Assembly (NCBI GenBank): GCA_001263235.1
Contig: LGRD01000008.1
Span: 62,001-126,000, forward strand
Reading direction: 5' to 3'
DNA length: 64,000 nt
Source of the DNA: Methylibium sp. NZG
GTDB taxonomy: Bacteria; Pseudomonadota; Gammaproteobacteria; Burkholderiales; Burkholderiaceae_C
Shown: piece by piece, positions 18,801-26,552 of the stretch
How the letters are laid out: each line of letters opens with the position of its first letter
Position numbering within the stretch: the stretch's first letter is position 1
Notes under the pieces: generated by a model
Databases searched by the model: none
Told to the model about the DNA's origin: nothing
What the model saw: only the letters and a program-made list of their open reading frames with translations
Translations under genes and position numbers: made by a program

Positions 18801-20080
18801 TGTTCAAGGGGAACTGACATGGGGTCGGCCAAGACACAGTCGATGGCGGACAGCCCCGTGCTCGCCCAGTACCCGAGCCAACTGAGCTGAACGGGTGCGG
18901 GACGCATCGCGAACAGAACCAGTCGATTGCCGGGCGTGTGACCCGAAAGGTCCACCAGAACATCGATCCGATCCGATCGAATCAGTCGGAGCGCCGCGTC
19001 GTCATCCAGTGCAGAGATGTCGCGCCAGAGGGCGAAACACGACTTGAGGCGTGACGTCACATCGTCACAGCCTGGATGGTTGCTGTACGCAACGGCCTCC
19101 ATCGCGGAGTCGGCCCAGTTGGATACCACGCTCTCGAGAAAATAGCCGACCGGGTGGCGGCGCAGATCGCCTGAAACAAATCCCACTCTCAGCCGTTGCG
19201 GCCCCCCCGAGCCGTAAGGCTCGATCTGCGTTGCACCTGCCCTGCCGCGTGCCTCTAAGTCAGCATCAACCATTTGGCCGAACAGCCGCGCTTCGGCGAG
19301 GTAAGCCTGTGCTTCGCAGTCGGGGTCGGACGACAAGGCCATCAGCAGGTTGCTTCGCGCATGGTGCATGGGGGGCCTGAGCCGCAGTGCCGCGCGGGCG
19401 GCGGCGGCGGCGCCTTTGAAGTCGGACAGCTCTAGCAGTGCTGGCGCCATGCTGCTGTGGGCCGCTGCGAAGTCCGGTTGGATCTCCAAGGCTTTGCGGT
19501 AGCTTGTCAGGGCTGTATCCACCTCCATTTCATGCAGCTCGACGTTGCCCAGAAACAGGTGAAGATCTGCGAAGCCTGGGTCGACTGCAATGCCTGCGCG
19601 CAGAGCAGCCTTGGCTTCGGCGTGGCGGCCCGCTTGATGGAGGGCTTTGCCGAGGTCGCGGTAGGCGAGAAGCGAGTCCGGCTTGAGGCGAATGGCGCGC
19701 TGGAGATGGTCAACCGCCACCGCCAAGGAGTGTTGCGCGAGCAGTGCGGTGGCTAACAGGTAGTGCGCGTCGTGCGAGGAGGGTTCGAGCAGGACGGCTT
19801 GTTGAAGCGGCGTCGAGGCCTCGTCCACACGCCGCAGCTCCAGCAGAGCGAACCCAAGATTTACATGGGCGCCCACGTGGCTCGGATCGGTCTTCACCGC
19901 GTCGCGATAGCTTGAGCACGCCTCCTCGAGTCGCTCAAGTCCCAGCAACACATTGCCCTTGCGGACATGTTCATCTGCCGAAGCGTCAAGGCCCAGTGCG
20001 CCCGCCAGATCTGGCGCGACCCAGGCTGTGGGCTGGGTCGCCGAACGACCCCGCTTTAGCCAGCTCGATAGCCAGTTCAC
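15878..20080 (-). CDS. Giant bimodular TPR-GT41 glycosyltransferase (two complete OGT-like modules)
   Basis: The single 1400-residue frame contains two full enzymes in tandem. Module 1 (about 1-655) has TPRs at about 38-260 and a GT41 domain at about 300-640 ([74 protein letters not shown]). Module 2 (about 675-1400) repeats the plan with longer TPRs (about 680-1010) and GT41 motifs [51 protein letters not shown] and [20 protein letters not shown]. Both catalytic domains keep the conserved residues. Module 2 is closer to the 830-residue protein at 9972. The start is GTG at 20080, 28 bases after the small gene upstream. The fusion has no frameshift or stop at the junction (near 18060). Confidence 0.9.
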   Translation of the reverse strand: [1400 protein letters not shown]

Positions 20081-20108
20081 TTCTACGCTGACTCAATCAC
20101 CGTCGATT

Positions 20109-20405
20109 TCAGAACAGCAGCATCAACCACTCAGTGAGTTCATCGACGTACTCGGCGTCGTAGCCAGCATCGCGCAGCTCCCATTTGAAGGCGTTGCCGA
20201 GCTTGGCTTTCTTGTAGAAGTTGAGCGATCGACCGCTCTTGAATTGCTGCACTTGCAGATCCACTTTCTTCAGCGTTTCCTGCGTCTTGACAGCGAACTT
20301 CTTCGTGCTGAACGGAGATTCGAATGGCACCCGCTCTATGTAGAACTTGGCCAATGCCTTGCCGAACGCCTGCTCTTCCTTTGCGTTGATCCAGCTCAGC
20401 ATCAT
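20109..20405 (-). CDS. Small conserved-looking hypothetical protein
   Basis: A 98-residue soluble protein beginning MMLSWINAKEEQAFGKALAKF, with Lys/Glu-rich helices (FSTKKFAVKTQETLKKVDLQ) and an acidic C-terminus (AEYVDELTEWLMLLF). I do not recognise a family with certainty. Lower GC and varied codon use than the shadow frames around it, a clear ATG, and the 28-base gap to the GT41 gene on the same strand support a real gene. It may be co-transcribed with the GT41 gene. No signal peptide or membrane segment is seen. Confidence 0.7.
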   Translation of the reverse strand: MMLSWINAKEEQAFGKALAKFYIERVPFESPFSTKKFAVKTQETLKKVDLQVQQFKSGRSLNFYKKAKLGNAFKWELRDAGYDAEYVDELTEWLMLLF

Positions 20406-20543
20406 CTTTCCTTTGGAAACGTCGACCGCTCTGAATGAGCGCCCATGATCTTACTTGCATGAACAGCCGTGGGGCGGGCTGTTGGGGTCACCTGGGATTG
20501 AGCCAACTTCGACTGCGCCGGACCGCACAGTCGTGCATGGACA

Positions 20544-22424
20544 ATGCCGCGCATGCGCACAGCCCGAGCTTCGAAAGGCGGCCAGACGGGCCTGGCCGAC
20601 GTGCCAGTGTCCGCATGGCCGTACCCCGCCCTCGCGGCCATCACCCTTCCCACCCTCCTCGCCCACAACCTCGCACCCTCTGCGACGTTCTTCAACCAGG
20701 CGATTGCGCTGTCCGGCTGGGGTTTGTGGCTGGTCGTGCTTGCAGCAGCTGTCCTAGAGCGGCCGATGCCGCTGCTGGGGTCGCCGGGACTGAAGGCGCT
20801 CCTGGTCGCTCTGGCGCTGCTGCTTCTTGCCGCACTCGCCTCACCGCTCTGGACATCTCAGCCCTGGGCTCTGGCCATGTCCGCCGCCGGCCTGCTGTGC
20901 GCCGCCGCGCTCGCCGCGTGGGTCGGCGCCTCACTTCAAACAGCCGGCCTGGGCGCGCCGGCCTTCCGCGCCTTCTGCATCGCGCTGCTGGTGGCGGGCG
21001 TGCTCAGCAGCCTGATCGCGCTGATCCAGGTCTACGCGCCGCAGTGGGCCGACGGCGACTGGATCGCGCGCAGCGGCACGCCGGGGCGGGCGGTGGGCAA
21101 CCTGCGGCAGCCCAACCATTTGTGCAGTCTGCTGTTGTGGGGCGTGGTGGCGGTGGTGTGGCTGAGCGAGGTGAAGGCGCTGCGCCGCGGCGTGGCGGCA
21201 GGCATCGCGGTGGTGTTGATGTTCGCAGTGGTGCTCACGTCGTCGCGCTCGGGCGTGGTGGGCGCGGTGCTGCTGGCGCTGTGGGGCGCGCTGGACCGGC
21301 GGCTGCCGGGCAGGGTGCGCATCGCGCTGCTGCTGGCGCCGGTGGCGTATGCGCTGCTGTGGGCGGGCGCGGCGGCGTTGGCGCATGCGGGCGAGCAGGT
21401 GTTTCTGGGCGAGAAGCGGTTCAGCGGCGCGGGCGACATCTCTAGCTCGCGCTTCGGCATCTGGGCCAACACGCTGGCGTTGATCGGCGCGCACCCGTGG
21501 GTGGGCGTGGGCTTCGGCGAGTTCAACTTTGCGTGGACGTTGACGCCGTTTCCGGGCCGGCCGGTGGCCTTCTTCGACCATGCGCACAACCTGCCGCTGC
21601 ACTTGGCGGCGGAGCTGGGGCTGCCGCTGGCCGCCCTCGTGCTGGGCCTGCTCGGCTGGGCGCTGTGGGGCGCGTGGCGGGCGGGCTGGCCGGGGCGTGG
21701 CGCGGCCACCGCGGCGCCGCACCTGCGCGCGGCGTTCGTGATGGTGCTGATGATCCTGCTGCACAGCCTGCTGGAGTACCCGCTGTGGTACGCCTACTTT
21801 CTGTTGCCGGCGGCGTTCGTGCTGGGCCTCGGGCTGGGGCGGGCGCCCGACGCGGGCGGGCGGGCAACCGAGGGTGAGACGATTGGCAGCGGTGGCAGCA
21901 GCAGCATCGCCAGCAGCGGCAGCGGCATCACCAGCGGCACCGGCACCCGCGCCATGGCCCGTCTGCCGCAAGTGGCGGCTGCCATGGTGATGCTGGCCGC
22001 GCTCGTGTCGGTGTGGGACTACTGGCGCGTGGTCGTCATCTTCTCACCGCCCGAGAACGCCGAACCGCTGGCGCAGCGCATCGCCGACGGCCAGCGCAGC
22101 TGGTTCTTCTCGCACCACGGCGACTACGCTGCCGTCACCACCGCCCAAAGCGCCGCCGAGGCCGCCGCCGGCCTGGCCGGTGCGCCGCACTACTTGCTGG
22201 ATGCGCGCTTGATGATGGCCTGGGCGCGCGTGCTGCACGAGGCCGGCGACGAGCAGCGCGCGCGCCATGTGGCGCAGCGCCTGAAGGAGTTTCGCAACGA
22301 GCAGGCCGCGGCGTTTTTCGAGCGGTGCGAGCCGGCGGCGATGGCCGCGATGCCGGCCGGCACGGAGCCGCCTTTCCAGTGCCTGGCGCCATCGGAGCGC
22401 CTGGACCATCGCGACTTTCGCTGA
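20544..22424 (+). CDS. PglL-like O-oligosaccharyltransferase (Wzy_C family), copy 2
   Basis: A 626-residue membrane protein with about 12 hydrophobic segments between about 25 and 440. Conserved parts are GRAVGNLRQPNHLCSLLLWG, SSRSGVVGAVLL, a periplasmic loop with FGIWANTLALIGAHPWVGVG and FFDHAHNLPLHLAAELG (the ligase His/Asn block), and LLHSLLEYPLWYAYFLLPAA. A Ser/Gly linker (about 450-470, encoded by GGCAGC-type repeats at 21889-21945) separates the membrane part from a C-terminal soluble tail. The plan is that of copy 1 at 13156, but sequence identity is low, so the two probably serve different acceptors or glycans. ATG 20544 is used; ATG 20553 is equally possible. Confidence 0.85.
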   Translation: MPRMRTARASKGGQTGLADVPVSAWPYPALAAITLPTLLAHNLAPSATFFNQAIALSGWGLWLVVLAAAVLERPMPLLGSPGLKALLVALALLLLAALASPLWTSQPWALAMSAAGLLCAAALAAWVGASLQTAGLGAPAFRAFCIALLVAGVLSSLIALIQVYAPQWADGDWIARSGTPGRAVGNLRQPNHLCSLLLWGVVAVVWLSEVKALRRGVAAGIAVVLMFAVVLTSSRSGVVGAVLLALWGALDRRLPGRVRIALLLAPVAYALLWAGAAALAHAGEQVFLGEKRFSGAGDISSSRFGIWANTLALIGAHPWVGVGFGEFNFAWTLTPFPGRPVAFFDHAHNLPLHLAAELGLPLAALVLGLLGWALWGAWRAGWPGRGAATAAPHLRAAFVMVLMILLHSLLEYPLWYAYFLLPAAFVLGLGLGRAPDAGGRATEGETIGSGGSSSIASSGSGITSGTGTRAMARLPQVAAAMVMLAALVSVWDYWRVVVIFSPPENAEPLAQRIADGQRSWFFSHHGDYAAVTTAQSAAEAAAGLAGAPHYLLDARLMMAWARVLHEAGDEQRARHVAQRLKEFRNEQAAAFFERCEPAAMAAMPAGTEPPFQCLAPSERLDHRDFR

Positions 22425-22519
22425 GGCCGTGCGACTTGGCGGCGCTTCTCGCCGTACCTTGGGGCCTGTCCCTGTCCCTGTCCCTGCACCAGGCGCGCCG
22501 TGACGCACGGCCGAGCTGT

Positions 22520-22936
22520 CTAAGCCCCTGGCGCTGCAGGCACCGATCCAGCCAGACGAACCAGGTGGCCGGCGGCGGCTGCAACGCTCACAAACCGGGC
22601 GTCGAAGCTGAACAGGCCCTCGTCGGCCGGGCTGGCCGCCAGGTGCAGCGCATCGGCAAAGTCGAGCCCGCGCGAATAGCCATCCAGTGCCTGAGCGACG
22701 TGGTTCGGGTTCTCCACGCTGAGGTTCGGAAGGCCGAGCAACTTTTCCAATGCCGACTGAATGGTGGGCTGCGACAGTTTGTAGGCTGCGCGCAAGACCC
22801 ACTCAAGTTCCAGCAGCACGGTTTTGGCAACGAACACCCCGTCGCCGTGCGCGAGCAGCGCCTTCGCTGCGGGCACATGGGCTGGGTCGTCCAGCGTCAG
22901 GCAGCGCACCAGGATGTTGGTGTCAACGGCGATCAA
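22520..22936 (-). CDS. PIN-domain toxin (VapC-like), module 1
   Basis: A 138-residue PIN-domain RNase of a type II toxin-antitoxin pair. The catalytic acidic positions are visible: D5 in VDTNILVR, Glu in LLELEWVL, and the Asp pair in GLDFADALHLA and FSFDARFV. The start is TTG at 22936; the antitoxin stop lies in the same frame just upstream, so no earlier start exists. GAGG precedes it by 8 bases. It lies 15 bases behind the AbrB-type antitoxin gene, the normal order. Confidence 0.88.
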   Translation of the reverse strand: MIAVDTNILVRCLTLDDPAHVPAAKALLAHGDGVFVAKTVLLELEWVLRAAYKLSQPTIQSALEKLLGLPNLSVENPNHVAQALDGYSRGLDFADALHLAASPADEGLFSFDARFVSVAAAAGHLVRLAGSVPAAPGA

Positions 22937-22951
22937 CGGAGCCTCGCCGAC

Positions 22952-23212
22952 TCACTTGGCGGCGAAACGCCGTGCCAAGTCGTCGGCCAGCGCTCCTTCG
23001 ATGTCGGCTTGCGAAAGCGCCGGCCCGCGGTAGGACGTGCAGCCCAGGACATCCTCAAGCTTAGACGGCGTGAAAGTGCTCAAAGGCTTCAGAAGGATGC
23101 CCTGCGGCACCTCTTCAACCACGAAAGACGTGCCCACGCGCCAACGCTTTGATTCGCGCAGAGCTTTGGGGATGACGATCTGGCCTCGGCTGGAGAGGGT
23201 GGTGGTGTCCAT
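22952..23212 (-). CDS. AbrB/MazE-type antitoxin (VapB-like), module 1
   Basis: An 86-residue protein with an N-terminal SpoVT/AbrB swapped-hairpin DNA-binding domain (TTLSSRGQIVIPKALRESKRW, GTSFVVEEVPQGILLKP, residues 3-45). Its C-terminal helical part, ending ALADDLARRFAAK, would bind and neutralise the PIN toxin encoded behind it. It probably autorepresses through the repeats in the divergent intergenic region. Confidence 0.88.
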   Translation of the reverse strand: MDTTTLSSRGQIVIPKALRESKRWRVGTSFVVEEVPQGILLKPLSTFTPSKLEDVLGCTSYRGPALSQADIEGALADDLARRFAAK

Positions 23213-23228
23213 GCGTGGGGCGCGCGAA

Positions 23229-23331
23229 GGTAAGATTGGATAAGATTACAGTTCACCGGGGCGACTGTCAATCCGCACCGTGCGATGCACAGGGCACAGG
23301 GCACTCAAGCGCCAAGTGCGATATTCTTACC
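23229..23331. promoter_or_regulatory. Divergent regulatory region between two toxin-antitoxin modules
   Basis: GGTAAGATT at 23229 and a second TAAGATT at 23241 form a direct repeat 17-34 bases before the module 1 start. The same GGTAAGA heptamer occurs inverted at 23325-23331, about 30 bases before the module 2 start. These are candidate operator half-sites for the two AbrB-type antitoxins. Binding by either is inferred. Confidence 0.4.
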
Positions 23332-23361
23332 ACTCCTGTATCGATGTACCGAGGGAAAGAA

Positions 23362-23574
23362 ATGACCGCCATCGCCACCCTGTCTGAGAAGTTCCAGATC
23401 TCCATCCCCAAGGCCGTGCGCGACGAACAGGGCTGGCAGGCGGGGCTGGAATTCGTGTTCATCCCCAAGGGCAAGGGCGTCTTGCTGATGCCCGTGCCTG
23501 AATTGGCCCAGCTGGCGGGCATCGCCAAGGGCGCCAAGACGCACTCGGTTCGCGACCGCAAGGACCGCTTTTGA
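23362..23574 (+). CDS. AbrB-type antitoxin, module 2
   Basis: A 70-residue protein with an AbrB-like domain (IATLSEKFQISIPKAVRDEQ, EFVFIPKGKGVLLMPVP) and a basic C-terminus (THSVRDRKDRF). The frame is open from 23215, but ATG 23362 has a very good ribosome-binding site (gagggaaagaa), and upstream codons match nothing. Its stop overlaps the toxin start by one base. Confidence 0.88.
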   Translation: MTAIATLSEKFQISIPKAVRDEQGWQAGLEFVFIPKGKGVLLMPVPELAQLAGIAKGAKTHSVRDRKDRF

Positions 23575-23945
23575 TGCGCGTGGTGGACACGTCGGTCTGG
23601 GTCGAATGGTTGACGGCCAGTCCACTTGGCCGCAGCTTGGCGGATGAGATCCCGGGCCGAAGCGAATGCATAGTCCCCACCATCGTTCAGCTTGAACTGT
23701 CGAAGTGGCTGATGCGTGAAGTCGACGAAGACCGGGCCGACCAGGTCATCGCGTTCACGCAGAAGTGCATCGTCGTCCCGCTGGACTCGCAGCTGGCCTT
23801 GCTGGCAGCCGATCTTCACCGGCAATACAAACTGGCGACGGCCGACGCCATCGTCTATGCGACTGCACAGGCGCGGGGGGCCGAGCTGCTCACCTGCGAT
23901 GCCCACTTTGCCAAGTTGCCGGCGGTGCGGTACTTCAAGAAGTAG
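23574..23945 (+). CDS. PIN-domain toxin (VapC-like), module 2
   Basis: A 123-residue PIN-domain protein with acidic active-site residues in RVVDTSVWVEWL, VQLELSKWLM, LATADAIVYATAQ and LLTCDAHFAKL. ATG 23574 overlaps the antitoxin TGA by one base. A TTG one codon earlier is possible but less likely. It belongs to a different PIN subgroup from module 1, so this is not a simple tandem duplication. Confidence 0.9.
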   Translation: MRVVDTSVWVEWLTASPLGRSLADEIPGRSECIVPTIVQLELSKWLMREVDEDRADQVIAFTQKCIVVPLDSQLALLAADLHRQYKLATADAIVYATAQARGAELLTCDAHFAKLPAVRYFKK

Positions 23946-23995
23946 CCGCGCTGCCGCTTCGCCGACTTCGCTTGGCGCGCGTCGGCGAAATGTGC

Positions 23996-24475
23996 CTACG
24001 TCGGCGCGACCCAATCGCCAGACTTCCCCCCGTGCTTCTCGAGCACGCGGATATCACCCATCACCATGCCGCGGTCGGCGGCCTTGCACATGTCGTAGAC
24101 GGTCAGCAGGCCGACCTGCACGGCGGTCAACGCTTCCATCTCGACGCCGGTGCGGCCCAGCGTCTCGACCTGCGCGGTGCAGCGCACGCTGCTGGCGGCC
24201 ACGTCGATGTCGAACGCCACCGCCACGCGCGTGATGGGCAGCGGATGGCACAGCGGGATCAGCTCCGATGTGCGCTTGGCCGCCTGAATGGCCGCGATGC
24301 GCGCCACGCCGATCACGTCGCCTTTCTTCGCGGTGCCACTCTGAATGAGTGCCAGTGTGGCCGGCAGCATGCGGATCGTGCCGCTGGCGCGCGCCACGCG
24401 ATGCGTCTCGGCCTTGGCCGACACGTCCACCATGTGGGCCTGGCCCTGGGCGTCGAAGTGGGTCAGTGTGCTCAT
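23996..24475 (-). CDS. moaC: Cyclic pyranopterin monophosphate synthase (molybdenum cofactor)
   Basis: MoaC converts the MoaA product (3',8-cyclo-GTP) to cyclic pyranopterin monophosphate in molybdopterin synthesis. The 159-residue length is normal. Motifs are [18 protein letters not shown] near the start, [47 protein letters not shown] and the C-terminal [13 protein letters not shown], with the catalytic Asp and Lys region present. The frame runs on upstream to 24868, but the family begins at [14 protein letters not shown]. No other moa gene is in the window. Confidence 0.97.
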   Translation of the reverse strand: MSTLTHFDAQGQAHMVDVSAKAETHRVARASGTIRMLPATLALIQSGTAKKGDVIGVARIAAIQAAKRTSELIPLCHPLPITRVAVAFDIDVAASSVRCTAQVETLGRTGVEMEALTAVQVGLLTVYDMCKAADRGMVMGDIRVLEKHGGKSGDWVAPT

Positions 24476-24528
24476 CGGAAGGTCATGACAGGTCACCGCA
24501 GGAAACAGACCGGAAACGTTCGTGGGGC

Positions 24529-24557
24529 ATGATAGCGACGCGGTGCCATAGCTCGAA
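24529..24557 (-). promoter_or_regulatory. Candidate moaC promoter
   Basis: On the minus strand TTCGAG (24557-24552) and TATCAT (24534-24529) are 17 bases apart, about 55 bases before the moaC ATG. The CGCGTCGCTATCATG context is also found before uvrA (54472-54487). Confidence 0.4.
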
Positions 24558-24590
24558 GCGAACCCGAAGCGAACCCGACGCAACGCCAGC

Positions 24591-26273
24591 GTGAACTCGC
24601 CAGCCCGATCCGCTGTCCAACGCCGCCCTCTTCCGGACTCCTCCTTGACACCCACCCCGCCCGCACGCCCTGCGGCCCTGCAGCGCCCGCGCCCCGCTGC
24701 GCGCGCCTGCGCTGCGGTGTGCGCGCTCGCCCTGTTGGCGCCCGCTGCGCCGCTGCGGGCCCAGGCGCCCAACCCGAACCCGAGCCAGAACCAACTCCCC
24801 GCCCTCGGCGATTCGGCCGCTGAAGACTTCAGCGTCGGCACCGAGCGCAAGCTGGGCGACCAGATCATGCGCGAGATCCGGCGCGACCCCGACTATCTCG
24901 ACGACCCGCTGCTGCTCGAATACCTGCAGTCGCTGTGGCAGCCGCTGCTGGCGCAGGCGCGCGTGCAAGGCCACATCGGGCCCGACACCGACGAGCGTTT
25001 TGCGTGGGAGCCGTTCCTCGTGCGCGACCGCTCCGTCAACGCCTTTGCGCTGCCCGGCGGCTACATCGGCGTGCATCTGGGGTTGATGGCCATCACCGCC
25101 ACGCGCGACGAACTCGCCTCGGTGCTCGCGCACGAGCTGTCGCACGTGACGCAGCGGCACATTGCGCGCGGCATTGCCAACAGCCGCAAGCAGTCGCTGA
25201 TCGGCATTGCCGCGCTCATCATCGGCGTGCTCGCCGCCAGCCGCGCGCGCAGTGCCGACGCTGCCAACGCCGCCATCGCCGGCAGCCAGGCCGCCACCAT
25301 TCAAGGCCAGCTCAACTTCTCGCGCGACGCCGAGCGCGAGGCCGACCGCATCGGCTTTGCCATGCTCGCCGGCGCCGGCTTTGCGCCCGGCGGCATGGCG
25401 GCGATGTTCGAGAAGCTCGACCAGGCCTCGCGGCTGAACGACAGCGGCGGCTTCCCGTACCTGCGCAGCCACCCGCTCACCACCGAGCGCATCGGCGAGG
25501 CGCGCTCGCGCCTGGGCACTGCAGCACCGGTGGCGCCGGTGAGCGTGATCGAGCACAGCCTGGCGCAGGCCCGCGCGCGCGTGCTGATGGACCCGCGCGT
25601 GGACGCATTGCGCCGCTGGCAGGCGCTGGACACCGACCGCAACGCCAGCGCGCTTGCCGACAAGCTCGCCGCGGCCACCGGCAGCGCCCTGGCCTCCACG
25701 CTGCTGCGCGATTGGGCGCGCGCCGACGCGGCCATCGCGAACGCGCAGGCGCTGCTGCGCAGCGCCGGCCGGGCCGAGCCGCGCGCCGAGCGATTCGTGC
25801 AACTGCTGGCGGTGCAGTCGATGCTGCTGCGGGGCGATGCCGCACGGGCCACCGAGTTGCTGCAGCCGCACGCGGGCGATGGCTCGCGCCCGGCCGTGCT
25901 GCTGGGCGGGCGCGTCGCGCTGGCCGCGGCGGCGTCGTCCAGTGCCAGCGCCGCAACCGCCGCGCTCAAGCCACGCGCCGAAGAGCTGCAGACCTGGGTG
26001 GCCGTGCATCCGCAAGACCCGGAGGCCTGGGCGCTGCTGGCGCAGATCTGGTCGCGCCTGAACCAACCGCTGCGCGCCTTGCGCGCCGAGGCCGAGTCGC
26101 GCCTGGCGGTGGGCGACATCGTCGGCGCGATCGACCGGCTGCGCGCCGCGCAGCGCAGCGTGCGCAGCGGCGGGCCGAGCGACTTCATCGAGACCTCGGT
26201 GGTCGACGCGCGCCTGCGCGACATCGAAGGCCTGCGCCGCCAACTGATGGCCGAAGAGCGCAACGCGCAGTAG
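24591..26273 (+). CDS. M48-family outer-membrane-maintenance protease (BepA-like) with TPR tail
   Basis: A 560-residue periplasmic zinc metalloprotease. A long N-terminal segment ends with a signal-peptide core ([14 protein letters not shown], about 45-58). The M48 domain has HELSH (H181, E182, H185) and the third-ligand motif EREAD (248-252). [17 protein letters not shown] and [16 protein letters not shown] match BepA/YfgC. The C-terminal half (about 330-560) is Ala-rich and TPR-like. BepA-type proteins degrade or help assemble stalled outer-membrane proteins such as LptD. GTG or ATG starts nearer the signal peptide are possible; 24591 is used by default. Confidence 0.88.
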   Translation: MNSPARSAVQRRPLPDSSLTPTPPARPAALQRPRPAARACAAVCALALLAPAAPLRAQAPNPNPSQNQLPALGDSAAEDFSVGTERKLGDQIMREIRRDPDYLDDPLLLEYLQSLWQPLLAQARVQGHIGPDTDERFAWEPFLVRDRSVNAFALPGGYIGVHLGLMAITATRDELASVLAHELSHVTQRHIARGIANSRKQSLIGIAALIIGVLAASRARSADAANAAIAGSQAATIQGQLNFSRDAEREADRIGFAMLAGAGFAPGGMAAMFEKLDQASRLNDSGGFPYLRSHPLTTERIGEARSRLGTAAPVAPVSVIEHSLAQARARVLMDPRVDALRRWQALDTDRNASALADKLAAATGSALASTLLRDWARADAAIANAQALLRSAGRAEPRAERFVQLLAVQSMLLRGDAARATELLQPHAGDGSRPAVLLGGRVALAAAASSSASAATAALKPRAEELQTWVAVHPQDPEAWALLAQIWSRLNQPLRALRAEAESRLAVGDIVGAIDRLRAAQRSVRSGGPSDFIETSVVDARLRDIEGLRRQLMAEERNAQ

Positions 26274-26293
26274 GTCACACGTCCTGCTCCTCG

Positions 26294-26321
26294 CCCCTCT
26301 GGGGAGAGGTTGGGAGAGGGG
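26294..26321. repeat. Short REP-like hairpin
   Basis: cccctct and agagggg pair around a purine-rich loop with ggttggga. The core is the same as in the REP elements seen inside uvrA at 52095-52200. Confidence 0.55.
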
Positions 26322-26353
26322 CATCGCGCAGTCATCGGCGCTGCAAGGGCTCC

Positions 26354-26516
26354 AGTGGACCGTAACGCTGAAATCGGAAGTCGCTGTCCGCGCGAAACGC
26401 GGCGCGCTGCGGCGTTGCGAATGCTCGCAATGCCTATGGGCATTGCTGTGCTTCGCGCCTTGCACCGCGCCGCGTTTCGCACTTCCCTCGACTCCCATTT
26501 CAACGTCACGGTCCAC
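26354..26516. repeat. 163-nt near-perfect palindrome (MITE- or hairpin-like element)
   Basis: The two arms, about 80 nt each, are imperfect reverse complements over their full length. The outer ends agtggaccgt and acggtccact match exactly, gcgaaacgcggcgcg near 26391 pairs exactly with the segment ending near 26481, and gcaatgcc/ggcattgc closes on a TATG loop near 26432-26451. By eye the arms agree at about three quarters of positions. It fills most of the 26274-26552 gap. No frame in it looks coding. Confidence 0.8.
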
Positions 26517-26552
26517 TAGACTCCCCCGACAAGAAGCAGCACGGAGGGCGGG

